From NCBI RefSeq assembly GCF_051414055.1, contig NZ_JBLKNX010000016.1:62001-126000 (forward strand): a DNA stretch of 64,000 nucleotides, given 5' to 3'. Below are positions 6,319 through 14,289 of the stretch, in pieces. How positions within the stretch are numbered: position 1 is the first letter of the stretch; each line of letters starts with the position of its first letter. Position numbers and translations under genes: made by a program. Origin of the DNA: Halosimplex halobium (GTDB lineage Archaea; Halobacteriota; Halobacteria; Halobacteriales; Haloarculaceae). The notes beneath the pieces are model-generated. The model worked only from the letters and a program-made list of their open reading frames with translations, ran no database searches and had not been told where the DNA came from.

Positions 6319-7314
6319 TTACTTCGGTCCATACTTCCGTCCGATATCCAGCAACGTAGATGTCTTAAACTGCAAATACCGCTCCGTAATCTCCGTCGAG
6401 GTATGCCCGAGCAAGTCTTTCAGCGACTTGATGTCCCCGCCCGCCTCCACGAACGCCACAGCGTATGAGTGGCGCAACGCATGACTGGTGTATTTCTTCC
6501 GCTCACGCCCATTCGCATCCACATACAACGTCTCCTGCAAATCAGCATTCTCAACAGCCTGCTTCACCGTATCCTCGTTAATCGTCCGCACCGAGATAGG
6601 CCGCAGCTCGTCATTTTCGTCTCTCTCACGGCCTGTAAACACATACTTCGGGTCATCCCCACCAAGTCGTGTCCGCTGCTTCCGCTTCCAATTCTGCAAA
6701 TACCGATCCAAAGTCGCTGGGTACGGCACATCGCGGGGGTCCGTCTTCCCACGTTTCTTCGCCGTGATATACGTCACCACACGCTTGTCCTCATCAATAT
6801 CATCCCAGCGTAACCGCTTCACCTCCTTCGCTCGCGGCCCCGTCGTGTGCATCAATTTTATCAGAAACCGGGAGCGAGCAGCAGGAAACGGTGCGTTAGC
6901 AATTAGCTCGTCCACTTCCTCAGGCTCAAAGTAATAAATCGTATCTTCTTCATCAGGCGTTTGTTGCTCCTTCTTCGCAGGCGGATTCCCCTTTCCGAAG
7001 TAGTGTTCAGTGTCGATATAGTCGGCAGGATTCTCATCCCTCTCTTTCGGAACAAGCCAGTCGAAGAACTTGCGGATGAAGAAGAATTGTTGCTGCACGT
7101 ATCCTCGAGCGTTCTCTCGTTCGACGATGCAGTGCTGGATGTACGCCCCGATATCATCTGGGTCGTGATTGACGTAGTCAGTGCCTGCAAAGTCTAGGTA
7201 ATCATCGACACGCAGCAGCTGTCTATGATCTGACTCAGGCCGCGTATCACCCGCCTTGATGTACGTCTGATAGCTTCTCGGCACGTGCTGAATGTCCTGC
7301 TTCTCCGTCGTCAT
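6319..7314 (-). CDS. Tyrosine recombinase (phage-type integrase)
   Basis: Site-specific recombinase that would integrate or excise the element. At 331 residues it has an N-terminal SAM-like core-binding domain (about 25-110) and a C-terminal catalytic domain. Catalytic residues are visible in order: Arg in TTGPRAKEVKRLRW (about 157), His and Arg in SHALRHSYAVAF (about 279-282), LLGHTS, and the nucleophile Tyr in TERYLQF (313). All are present, so the enzyme is probably active. Its ATG overlaps the stop of the upstream RHH gene (ATGA), indicating translational coupling. The attachment site was not found. Confidence 0.93.
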   Translation of the reverse strand: MTTEKQDIQHVPRSYQTYIKAGDTRPESDHRQLLRVDDYLDFAGTDYVNHDPDDIGAYIQHCIVERENARGYVQQQFFFIRKFFDWLVPKERDENPADYIDTEHYFGKGNPPAKKEQQTPDEEDTIYYFEPEEVDELIANAPFPAARSRFLIKLMHTTGPRAKEVKRLRWDDIDEDKRVVTYITAKKRGKTDPRDVPYPATLDRYLQNWKRKQRTRLGGDDPKYVFTGRERDENDELRPISVRTINEDTVKQAVENADLQETLYVDANGRERKKYTSHALRHSYAVAFVEAGGDIKSLKDLLGHTSTEITERYLQFKTSTLLDIGRKYGPK

Positions 7315-7901
7315 CGATTCTCTCCCTGCTCCGGTTCGCTTTCAGGATTTGGTTCAGGTGTGTAGATGTACGCCTCCATCGTCTCGCCCGTATCGTTGAT
7401 TTGCACCTCTGGATTTTCGTTAGACGCGAAAGTCTGTGCCTGCATCACAGTCCCAAGATCTCTATCCCATAGTTCTGCAAAATGGCGTGCATCACCAGTC
7501 GCCATGGCTTTGTCCTTGTGGGTAGCGTCGTCAGGCAATTCTTTCCGTGCGTCGTCTAGTTCGGATGGACTCGATGCTTCCGGTAGTAGTGGGTAAATCG
7601 TATCCGCTAGTTCTGCTATTTCACTTGTTTCGGACACTCGCTCGTTGATTTCGTCGATTCCATCGACGGCTTGTTCCATCCCCTGTTGCAGCTCCTGCAA
7701 AGGCTGTAGTACAGGCTCCCAGTCTACCTCTACACCTCCGTCGCCACTACCGCCTGCTTGCGCACGCTCGATGTGACCCTCCACCCCGTGCCGGACGAGT
7801 TCCGTTAACGAATCGATGTTCTCGTCTTCTTCGACGAACTCCTGCCACCGTTGCTTCCGTTCTGATGTGATGGCGATGTGGATGTCGTCGTCTTTGGCCA
7901 T
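7311..7901 (-). CDS. Ribbon-helix-helix-type protein coupled to the integrase
   Basis: The N-terminal 50 residues (DIHIAITSERKQRWQEFVEE followed by SLTELVRHGVEGHIER) fit an RHH/Arc-type DNA-binding domain. A coiled-coil-like middle (LQPLQELQQGMEQAVDGIDE) and an acidic Pro-Glu tail follow. Such proteins commonly precede haloarchaeal element integrases and could act as an excision or directionality factor or autoregulator. It overlaps the integrase by 4 bp. A palindrome between its TATA box and ATG supports autoregulation. Exact role inferred. Confidence 0.7.
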   Translation of the reverse strand: MAKDDDIHIAITSERKQRWQEFVEEDENIDSLTELVRHGVEGHIERAQAGGSGDGGVEVDWEPVLQPLQELQQGMEQAVDGIDEINERVSETSEIAELADTIYPLLPEASSPSELDDARKELPDDATHKDKAMATGDARHFAELWDRDLGTVMQAQTFASNENPEVQINDTGETMEAYIYTPEPNPESEPEQGENR

Positions 7902-7904
7902 ATC

Positions 7905-7930
7905 AGGTGCTGTAGCGCCTCGATAATAAA
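7905..7930 (-). promoter_or_regulatory. Promoter and near-palindrome of the integrase operon
   Basis: AGGTGC-TGTA-GCGCCT (7905-7920) is an inverted repeat with one mismatch just before the RHH gene start. On the minus strand the TATA-like TTTATTATC lies at about 7922-7930, 21-29 nt from the ATG. The arrangement suits repression by the encoded RHH protein (inference). Confidence 0.45.
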
Positions 7931-8112
7931 ACTATGTACACATTATGGTTACTGCTAGAGCGTGTTGTCTTTGCTCATCTACCCTGGGTCAAGGCCCGGT
8001 GGTGTGAAACGCTGTCGGTTTCCCGGTCCGCCGAGGTGGAGTTTCCCGACCCAATGAGACGCCGATTTCCGGTCCGGCGGAGCGGCGATGTTCGGTCCAC
8101 CGTGGCGCCCGA

Positions 8113-9333
8113 TCAGCCCCCGGACTCCCCCGCCAGGTTCGCCCGCACCCGCTCGACAACGTACTCGGCCTCGTCGTCGGTGAGACACATCGGACTCACC
8201 GTGACGGTCCCGTCGTCGACGCCGTCGGCGCCGACGAACACCCGGGGATCCTCGCGCCTGAGCGCGAGGACGAGGTCGGCCGCCGAGACCCCCGCCCGCT
8301 CGGCGTCGACGGCGACCGAGACCGTCGGCGCGACGGACTTGGCGCCGCCCTCGATCGTCGTCGCGAGGCCGTCCACGGCGTCCAGGTCCCCGGCGATTCC
8401 CTCGGCCCGCTCGCGCCACTCGTCGCCGAGCGCGTCCTGGTCCGCCTCGAGGAACGCGTCGAGCGCCGCCAGCAGCCCGACCAGTTCCTCCTTGCCGACC
8501 TTGAGCGGGCGGCCGACGCCCTGGCGCGGCACGCCGTCGAAGCGGTCGGCGTCGAGGAGGCGCTCCGGCGGGTCCCACACCGGTTCGGCAGCGTGGGTGT
8601 CGAGGTGCTGTGCGGCGACGGACTCGATCAGGTCGGCGCGGCCGGCGAGTATACCCGTGGTCTGTGGTCCGCGGATCGCCTTCCCCCCGCTGAAAGCGAC
8701 CAGGTCGGCGCCCTGCTCGGTGAACCACGAGAGGTTCGACGCCGGCGGGAGTTCGGCCGCGGCGTCGACGATCACGGGGAGGCCGTGGTCGTGGGCGACC
8801 TCACAGACCTCGGCCAGCGGCGGTCCCTCGTAGGCCTTGTAGACGTGTGCGACGGCCGCCGTGTCCTCGCCGATGGCGTCGGCGTACTCCCAGGGCTCGA
8901 CGTTGCGGGCGCCGGTGCCGAGCGTCGCGTCGTTGGTGCCCACGTCGACGATGGTCGCCCCGGCCGTGCGGAGCGCGTGGTCGTAGCCGGTGCGGTGTGT
9001 CCGGGGCATCACGATCTCGTCGGCGACGCCCCCGGTGTCGGGGAGGCGGGCCATGACGCCCGGGTCGGTCCCGGCGATGCAGGCCGCGGTGCCGAGGAGG
9101 AGCGCGCCGGCCGCGCCGTTGGTCACGTAGCCGGCCTCGGCACCCGTCACCTCGGCGATGCGGTCGCTCGCCGCCGCCTGCAGGTCCGAGAGCCGGACGA
9201 ACGCCTCGGCCGCGCGGTCCATCGCCTCGCGCGCCTCGGGACGGATGCGGCTGCCGCCGATCCGCGTCTTGGTCCCCGCGGCGTTGACGACCGTCGGGAC
9301 GCCCAGTTCCGCGTAGACGCCGTTCGATGACAT
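8113..9333 (-). CDS. SelA-like PLP-dependent enzyme (glucosaminate-6-P ammonia-lyase family)
   Basis: A fold-type I pyridoxal-phosphate enzyme of 406 residues in the family that includes SelA and DgaE-type ammonia-lyases. The opening GVPTVVNAAGTKTRIGG is a hallmark of this family, the aspartate of VIVDAAAELPP (about 190) should contact the PLP ring nitrogen, and the lysine in AFSGGKAIRGPQTTG (about 214) should form the Schiff base. Substrate is unknown; a sugar-amino acid or aminated sugar acid fits the carbohydrate genes around it. Selenocysteine synthesis is unlikely because haloarchaea are not known for the bacterial SelA route. Its ATG is 70 bp from the neighbouring minus-strand gene, so both may be co-transcribed. 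Confidence 0.78.
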   Translation of the reverse strand: MSSNGVYAELGVPTVVNAAGTKTRIGGSRIRPEAREAMDRAAEAFVRLSDLQAAASDRIAEVTGAEAGYVTNGAAGALLLGTAACIAGTDPGVMARLPDTGGVADEIVMPRTHRTGYDHALRTAGATIVDVGTNDATLGTGARNVEPWEYADAIGEDTAAVAHVYKAYEGPPLAEVCEVAHDHGLPVIVDAAAELPPASNLSWFTEQGADLVAFSGGKAIRGPQTTGILAGRADLIESVAAQHLDTHAAEPVWDPPERLLDADRFDGVPRQGVGRPLKVGKEELVGLLAALDAFLEADQDALGDEWRERAEGIAGDLDAVDGLATTIEGGAKSVAPTVSVAVDAERAGVSAADLVLALRREDPRVFVGADGVDDGTVTVSPMCLTDDEAEYVVERVRANLAGESGG

Positions 9334-9403
9334 GCCCCCCCGTTGGGCGGTTCGCGGGATAAAGTGGCGGTATCGGGGAAGCCCGGACGGGGCAGCCGGT
9401 CGG

Positions 9404-10417
9404 TCAGTCGTCGCGCGACTGTGCGGCCTGGACCTCGTCGAGGTACGCCCGCCAGACCCGGTCGGGCTCCGCGCAGGCGATGCTGGAGATCGACGCGCAT
9501 CCGTCGTAGCCCCACGTGAACACGCTGTCCACGTCGCGCTCTATCGCGGTCCGGGTCGCCGTCCTGACCGCCTCGTCCGCGTCCGGCCCGAGCCGGAACC
9601 CCTGGATCCAGATCTGGCTCCGCAGGTCGTGGCGGTCGGCCAGGTCGACCACCTTCTCGGCGAAGTAGCCGACGAAGGATTCGGGCGAGCCGGCGCCCTC
9701 GAAGACCCCCCAGTACGGGTCGGTGGCGATCACGTCGAGGTCGTCGCAGACGGCCAGCGTCTCCCAGTCGGTCAGGCCGTGCTCGGCGTCCTCGCTGGGC
9801 AGGAGACAGACGGCGTTCTCGGCGCCGTCGTCGGCGGCGACCGCCATCATCTCCCGGAGGAACGCGAGCAGGGAGTCGGCTTTGAACGCCCGCACGTCGT
9901 CGGTCTCCTCGCGGGGCATCTCGCGGCCGTACTCGGCCTCGAAGGCCGAACGGCAGCGCTCGCAGCGACAGCCCCAGGCGCCGTCGGGGAATTCGCGGTC
10001 GAACCACTCGGGGATGAACCAGTGGGGCTCGTCCCAGAAGAGGGCGTCCGCGCCGAGCCCCGCCGCCGAGCGCGTCCACTCGCGCATGTACGCCCGGAAG
10101 TCGGGGTGGTTGAAACACGCCGCGGCGACCCGCTCGCCCTCGTTCGTGACCTGGCAGGCGTCGGGATTCCGGCCGACGAACTCCGAGAGCGCCTCGCCGC
10201 CGAAGACGCGCCCGACGCTCCAGGGGTTCACGTAGGTCCGGAAGCCCCGCTCGGCGCTCTCGGCGACGATGTCCGCCATCGTCCCCTCGTAGTACATGCG
10301 GTCGCGCTCGCTGTAGGTGTGCAACACCGCGTTCAGGCCCTCCTCGGCGAACCGGTCGAGGTCCCGCGCCGCGTGGTCCCGGTTGCGCACGCCGAAGTAG
10401 CTCGTTCCGTATTCCAT
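9404..10417 (-). CDS. TIM-barrel glycoside-hydrolase-like protein
   Basis: Cytoplasmic protein of 337 residues without a signal peptide. The N-terminus (MEYGTSYFGVRNRDHAARDL), the TYVNPWSVGRVFGG strand and acidic residues at strand ends, notably LFWDEPHWFIPEWF (about 123-136), are typical of barrel hydrolases of the GH42/GH-A superfamily. A Cys cluster follows (WGCRCERCRSAF, about 147-158), a possible metal site. I cannot assign substrate or EC number. The gene lies upstream of the SelA-like gene on the same strand, suggesting a joint role in sugar metabolism. Confidence 0.6.
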   Translation of the reverse strand: MEYGTSYFGVRNRDHAARDLDRFAEEGLNAVLHTYSERDRMYYEGTMADIVAESAERGFRTYVNPWSVGRVFGGEALSEFVGRNPDACQVTNEGERVAAACFNHPDFRAYMREWTRSAAGLGADALFWDEPHWFIPEWFDREFPDGAWGCRCERCRSAFEAEYGREMPREETDDVRAFKADSLLAFLREMMAVAADDGAENAVCLLPSEDAEHGLTDWETLAVCDDLDVIATDPYWGVFEGAGSPESFVGYFAEKVVDLADRHDLRSQIWIQGFRLGPDADEAVRTATRTAIERDVDSVFTWGYDGCASISSIACAEPDRVWRAYLDEVQAAQSRDD

Positions 10418-10502
10418 GATAGTCCCGACGCGCCGGAACGGTCACCGTCGGATACGTCCCGTACGGATCCCAGCGACAAAAAGCACCCTCGCCCCGGTAG
10501 GT

Positions 10503-10628
10503 CTCTCCGACTGGGGCGGCCTCCCCGACTTGGGCGGCCTCTCCGACTGGGGCGGCCTCCCCGACTTGGGCGGCCTCTCCGACTGGGGCGGCCTCCCCGA
10601 CTTGGGCGGCCTCTCCGACTGGGGCGGC
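10503..10628. repeat. Seven tandem 18-bp units, two alternating variants
   Basis: Uninterrupted array of 18-mers: variant A (CTCTCCGACTGGGGCGGC) at positions 1, 3, 5, 7 and variant B (CTCCCCGACTTGGGCGGC) at 2, 4, 6, giving a 36-bp higher-order period. It lies between divergent genes (starts 10417 minus, 10702 plus). There are no spacers, so it is not a CRISPR. The frames through it are open on both strands but out of frame with the neighbouring genes, so I treat it as non-coding. Confidence 0.85.
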
Positions 10629-10701
10629 CGGCCGGAACCGGGGTTTCGGCGACCCACGGGCGGACCCAACGGTTTCGGTGCCCCGGGTCCGATCGGCGAG
10701 C

Positions 10702-11529
10702 GTGACCGACCCGAGTCTCCTCGTCGTCGGCGCCCACCCCGACGACTGCTCGATCAAGGCGGGCGGCATCGCGGCCAAGTACGTCGAGGCCGGCCGCGAC
10801 GTGACCTTCCTCTCCGTGACCGACGGGAGCGCGGGCCACCACGAACAGGACCGCGAGGCCGTCGCCGCCCGCCGGAAGCGCGAGACCGAGGCCGTCGCCG
10901 AGACGCTCGGCGTCGACTACGAGGTGTTCGACGTCCCGGACGGTGAACTCGAACCCACGCTCGAACACCGCCGGCGACTCATCCGGTTCGTCCGCGAGGT
11001 CGACCCCGACCTCGTACTCGGCCCGCGGCCCGATGACTACCACCCCGACCACCGCTACACCGCCGAGTTGCTCCGCGACACCGCCTACATGCTCATCGTC
11101 CCGAACGTCTGTCCCGACACCCCGCCGATGGACGACAACCCCGTGTTCGGCTACGTCGCCGACGGCTTCGAGAAACCCGCACCGTTCGAACCCGACGTGG
11201 TCCTCGACGTCTCCGACGTGGAGGACCGAAAGCTCGACGCCCTCGACTGCCACGAGTCCCAGATGTACGAGTGGCTCCCATACACCTTCGGCGTGCTCGA
11301 CGAGGTGCCCGACGGGGACGCCGAGCGCCGCGAGTGGCTCGCCGACGATGGGATCGATTACTTCGCCGAGAACACCGAGGTCAACGTCGCCGACCGCTTC
11401 CGCGGGGAACTGCGAGCGCGCTACGGCCCGGACCGGGGCGAGCGGGTCTCTCACGCCGAAGCCGTGGAGATATCGGCGTACGGCGCGGCGCTGACCGACG
11501 ACCTGTCGGACGCGCTGTTTTTCTTCTGA
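10702..11529 (+). CDS. LmbE/PIG-L family deacetylase
   Basis: Zinc-dependent N-deacetylase family acting on N-acetylglucosamine-type groups. The metal-binding signature LLVVGAHPDDCSIKAGG is at the N-terminus (residues 6-22) and the third ligand lies in DDYHPDHRYTAELLRD (about 112-127). GTG 10702 puts the AHPDD motif at the usual distance from the start; a GTG at 10678 would add eight residues. About 275 residues is a typical length. The partner substrate is unknown; the gene lies in a carbohydrate region and follows an unusual tandem repeat. Confidence 0.85.
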   Translation: MTDPSLLVVGAHPDDCSIKAGGIAAKYVEAGRDVTFLSVTDGSAGHHEQDREAVAARRKRETEAVAETLGVDYEVFDVPDGELEPTLEHRRRLIRFVREVDPDLVLGPRPDDYHPDHRYTAELLRDTAYMLIVPNVCPDTPPMDDNPVFGYVADGFEKPAPFEPDVVLDVSDVEDRKLDALDCHESQMYEWLPYTFGVLDEVPDGDAERREWLADDGIDYFAENTEVNVADRFRGELRARYGPDRGERVSHAEAVEISAYGAALTDDLSDALFFF

Positions 11530-11570
11530 CCGGCGAGCGCGGCGGTCGGCCCGTGTGGCACTACTGACGC

Positions 11571-11583
11571 CGAGATTTAAATA
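11571..11583 (+). promoter_or_regulatory. TATA box of the LURP-one-like gene
   Basis: CGAGATTTAAATA is a strong archaeal BRE/TATA match 27-39 nt upstream of the ATG at 11610, the normal spacing for a leaderless or short-leader transcript. Confidence 0.6.
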
Positions 11584-11609
11584 CCAGGGGCGGAACAGTT
11601 AGGGCGAAC

Positions 11610-12185
11610 ATGACCGGGACGTACGACATCGCGGGGATCGAGCTGGGAGACGACAGCTACACGGTCGAACAGTCGCTGATCCGCAACAAGTACAAGGCGA
11701 CCGACGCCGCCGGGAACGTGGTCCTGCGGGGCAAGCAGAAGCTGATGAAGATGAAAGAGGAGTTCCCGTTCACGGACGGGGACGGCAACGACGTGTTCAC
11801 CGTCAAGGCCGGCGGGATCATGGACGTGGCCGGCAACTACGCCCTGATCGACGCCGAGACGGACGAGGAGCTCGTCGTCCTCGACAACGACTTCTCGATC
11901 TTCCAGGACACCTGGACCGTGCGGGACGCAGACACCGGCGAGGCGCTCGCCCAGATCGACTCGCGGGGCGCCCTCTACACGGTCGCGCGCCACTACCTCC
12001 CCTTGGGCGCGTTCATCCCCCACAAGTACGAGATCACCGACGCCGACGGCGACCACGTCGGCACGATCCAGGGCCACGTCTCGCTCCGGGACCGCTACGA
12101 CATCACCATCGACGACGCCACCGACGTACCGAAAGAGCCCATCGTCGCCGCGGCGATGGTCATCGACGCGATCCAGAACCACTGA
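11610..12185 (+). CDS. LURP-one-related / phospholipid scramblase-like protein
   Basis: 191-residue beta-rich protein of the LURP-one-related family, built as a 12-stranded barrel around a central hydrophobic helix. Seen here are the repeated strand pairs (YTVEQSLIRNKYKATDAAGN, VFTVKAGGIMDVAGNYALID, YEITDADGDHVGTIQGHVSL) and the C-terminal hydrophobic helix KEPIVAAAMVIDAIQNH. The family is widespread in haloarchaea and its function is undefined. It is monocistronic with its own strong TATA box. Confidence 0.75.
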   Translation: MTGTYDIAGIELGDDSYTVEQSLIRNKYKATDAAGNVVLRGKQKLMKMKEEFPFTDGDGNDVFTVKAGGIMDVAGNYALIDAETDEELVVLDNDFSIFQDTWTVRDADTGEALAQIDSRGALYTVARHYLPLGAFIPHKYEITDADGDHVGTIQGHVSLRDRYDITIDDATDVPKEPIVAAAMVIDAIQNH

Positions 12186-12239
12186 CGGGTCCGACCCGGA
12201 GCGCAACCGCCACTCGCCGCGGTACGCCCGGCGACCGGC

Positions 12240-12302
12240 GAGTGGTGCGTCCGCGACGCCGACGAGTGGTGCATCCGCGACGCCGACGAGCGATGCGTCC
12301 GG
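12240..12302. repeat. Short tandem 24-bp repeat, 2.6 copies
   Basis: A 24-bp unit beginning GAGTGGTGCGTCCGCGACGC is repeated at 12240-12263 and 12264-12287 (one change) and partly at 12288-12302, in the gap between two convergent genes. Probably a replication-slippage product. Confidence 0.7.
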
Positions 12303-12710
12303 CTACTCCCGCTCGGCGTCGCGCTTCCACTCGTGTTCCTGGCGGCGCTCGGCGACGTGGCGGCGGCCGTCGGCCAGGTCGGCGCGGGCGCGGTCGGCCA
12401 GCCCGCTCACGTCGGCCATGAAGTCGTCCTCGAACGACTCCAGCACGTCGTACGACCAGCGGTGTTCGTCGACGACGCCGCGCGGGAGGTGGCTGTCGCG
12501 GATCTCGTCGGCCAGGTCGGTGTGACCGCTCTCGCGGAGCAACTCTTCGGCCTCGGCGAAGTGCTCCATCGCGTGGCCGGTGTTGTGGTGGAACGCGACG
12601 AGTTTGCCGTGGGCCCGGCGCAGCCACTCGACGCCGAGTTCGACCTCGTGGAGCGCCTCGACCTCCCGGTCGGTCATGTCGCTGCCCGGACGGTCGTCTT
12701 CGATCGCCAT
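12303..12710 (-). CDS. Conserved-looking helical protein of unknown function
   Basis: Helical, charged protein of 135 residues from ATG 12710 (five codons fewer than the longest frame). It has several His residues in helices (HGKLVAFHHNTGHAMEHFAE) that could bind metal, as in hemerythrin-like four-helix bundles, but the spacing does not fit a family I know. It lies tail to tail with the LURP-one gene. Function unknown. Confidence 0.6.
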   Translation of the reverse strand: MAIEDDRPGSDMTDREVEALHEVELGVEWLRRAHGKLVAFHHNTGHAMEHFAEAEELLRESGHTDLADEIRDSHLPRGVVDEHRWSYDVLESFEDDFMADVSGLADRARADLADGRRHVAERRQEHEWKRDAERE

Positions 12711-12781
12711 GTGATCGACTACCACGCCCGCGGAGAAAGGGCTGTCGCCGGCCCCGCGCGTAGGTGGCGACTCCTCGCCTA

Positions 12782-14143
12782 TCAGGCGTAGGCGGCGAAC
12801 TCCTCGCCGAAGGCGAGGAAGTACGCGACGCCGACGACGCCGACGGCGGTCGCGACGGAGAAGGCGAGTTCCGGGCCCGCAGTGAGCGTGTCGAGCGGGC
12901 CGGCGGGCAGGACGACGGTCCAGTCGCTGTCGTAGAGGTAGCCGCCCAGGGCGGCGCTGGGGATGACGATCGTGTTTCGCAGGAGGTAGTACGCCCCGGT
13001 GACGCGGCCGCCGGCGTCCCGTTCGGCGGGGCCGACGATGAGCGCCTTGTGGGAAGGGAGGCCGGCGAAGCGCAGCCCGGAGAACGCGAACAGCAGCGTC
13101 ACGACCAGCGGGTCCGCCGGGGCGAAGATCAGCAGGACCGGGAAGACGGCGTAGACGGCGAACCCGACGGCGACGACGGGCTTGAGGCCGACCCGCTCGG
13201 CGACGACCGCCGCAGGTGCCATCGAGGCCAGCGCGACCACCATCTCGACGCCCAGCAGGACGCCGAAGAGGACCGCCGGGTTGAGGTAGAACCCGAAGAG
13301 GGTCGCGTCGAGCTCCCAGATGCGGGTGACCACGAGGATGAAGAAACCGTAGACCATGCCGTTGGCGAACCGGACCAGCGTGTCCGCGACCAGCAGCGGC
13401 CGGAGGGGCTCGGGCAGGTCGGCCAGGTCCGAGCGGATCTGGTCGACTCCCTCGAACTCCGTGCCGAACGAGTCGGCGTCGGCCTCGTAGCTGACGTGCT
13501 GGACCGCCGTCGCGACGACGCCGAAGACGACGGCCACGCCGAGCACGTAGAGGAACCCCGGCAGGATCGCCTCCTCGGCGGCGCCGCCGGCGAAGACGAA
13601 GAGGAGTCCGGCGGCCAGCAGCGGGCCGAGGAGGAAGGCCGTCCGCCGGAACGTCTCGGTGCTGGCGAACCCGCGAGCCAGCCGGTCGTCGGGGACGCTC
13701 TGCTTGACGATGGCGAACGTCGCTCCGAGCCCGAAGGACTTCCAGGCCTGGGCGAGCACGAGGCCGACGAAGATCCAGACCCAGGGTTCGAGGACGACGG
13801 CGCCCAGATCGACGGGGCCGACGAGCGGCGCGACCAGCCAGACGAGGAACCCGAGCGTCGACAGCAGGCCGAACAGGGTCAGGGCGTACCGCGAGCCCAC
13901 CCGGTCGGAGAAGACGCCCCCCGCGTAGGGGTAGACCGCGCTGATGATGTTGCCGAAGGAACCGTAGAGGCCGACGACGAAGGGGGAGGCGCCGAGGACG
14001 ACCAGGTACTCCGAGAGGTAGCGGCCGGTCATCTGGAAGCCGAGGCTGAACGCGAACATCGCGACGGAGAGGACGAGCACGTCCCGCTCCAGCGAGAGGA
14101 ACTGCCGGACGGTCGACCGGACGCTCGGCGACTCCGCGGCCAT
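12782..14143 (-). CDS. MFS transporter
   Basis: Integral membrane protein of 453 residues with about 12 hydrophobic segments. The loop GGVFSDRVGSRYALTLFG (about 75-92) matches the major-facilitator loop 2-3 motif (G-x3-D-R-x-G-x-R). A long loop separates the two six-helix halves (about 210-235). The substrate is not evident; such single-gene haloarchaeal MFS carriers are usually exporters or sugar/drug transporters. Confidence 0.82.
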   Translation of the reverse strand: MAAESPSVRSTVRQFLSLERDVLVLSVAMFAFSLGFQMTGRYLSEYLVVLGASPFVVGLYGSFGNIISAVYPYAGGVFSDRVGSRYALTLFGLLSTLGFLVWLVAPLVGPVDLGAVVLEPWVWIFVGLVLAQAWKSFGLGATFAIVKQSVPDDRLARGFASTETFRRTAFLLGPLLAAGLLFVFAGGAAEEAILPGFLYVLGVAVVFGVVATAVQHVSYEADADSFGTEFEGVDQIRSDLADLPEPLRPLLVADTLVRFANGMVYGFFILVVTRIWELDATLFGFYLNPAVLFGVLLGVEMVVALASMAPAAVVAERVGLKPVVAVGFAVYAVFPVLLIFAPADPLVVTLLFAFSGLRFAGLPSHKALIVGPAERDAGGRVTGAYYLLRNTIVIPSAALGGYLYDSDWTVVLPAGPLDTLTAGPELAFSVATAVGVVGVAYFLAFGEEFAAYA

Positions 14144-14289
14144 GGTCGGGGGTTCACTCCCCCGGACCTAAACCCCCGCGACGCGGCGACGATTTCCGGT
14201 TTGGACTCCCCTGCGGGACGTTCCCGACCGTATCGCTATATAGGGACACCGGGAACCAGCGGCCGACGGCTCCGGCCCGGCGGGACCGG

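Larger units (their letters stand above)
1..7980. mobile_element. Integrated genetic element, left end outside the window
   Basis: From the window start to roughly 7980 the sequence is visibly AT-richer than what follows, and codon choice shifts (more AAA, AAT, AGA). It carries an intact tyrosine recombinase with an upstream ribbon-helix-helix gene at its right side, an adenine methyltransferase, a HEPN-like protein, an ISH6-type transposase remnant and many small unknown genes. After about 7980 the sequence becomes uniformly GC-rich chromosomal sequence. I found no tRNA or duplicated attachment core at the right edge, so the exact border is an estimate, and the left border is probably outside the window. 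It could be a provirus remnant or an integrated plasmid; no capsid or replication gene is recognisable. Confidence 0.6.

Noticed and set aside
7960..8010. tRNA-like GGGTCAAGGCCCGG segment at the element border
   Set aside because: Does not fold into acceptor, D and anticodon arms and lacks the usual T-loop sequence.
10503..10628. Possible CRISPR array
   Set aside because: Units are contiguous and alternate between two variants, with no unique spacers.
10416..10946. Plus-strand frame with repeated D-W-G-G-L-P-D-L-G-G segments
   Set aside because: It is the translation of the 18-bp tandem repeat and is out of frame with the LmbE gene, which has full family motifs in another frame.
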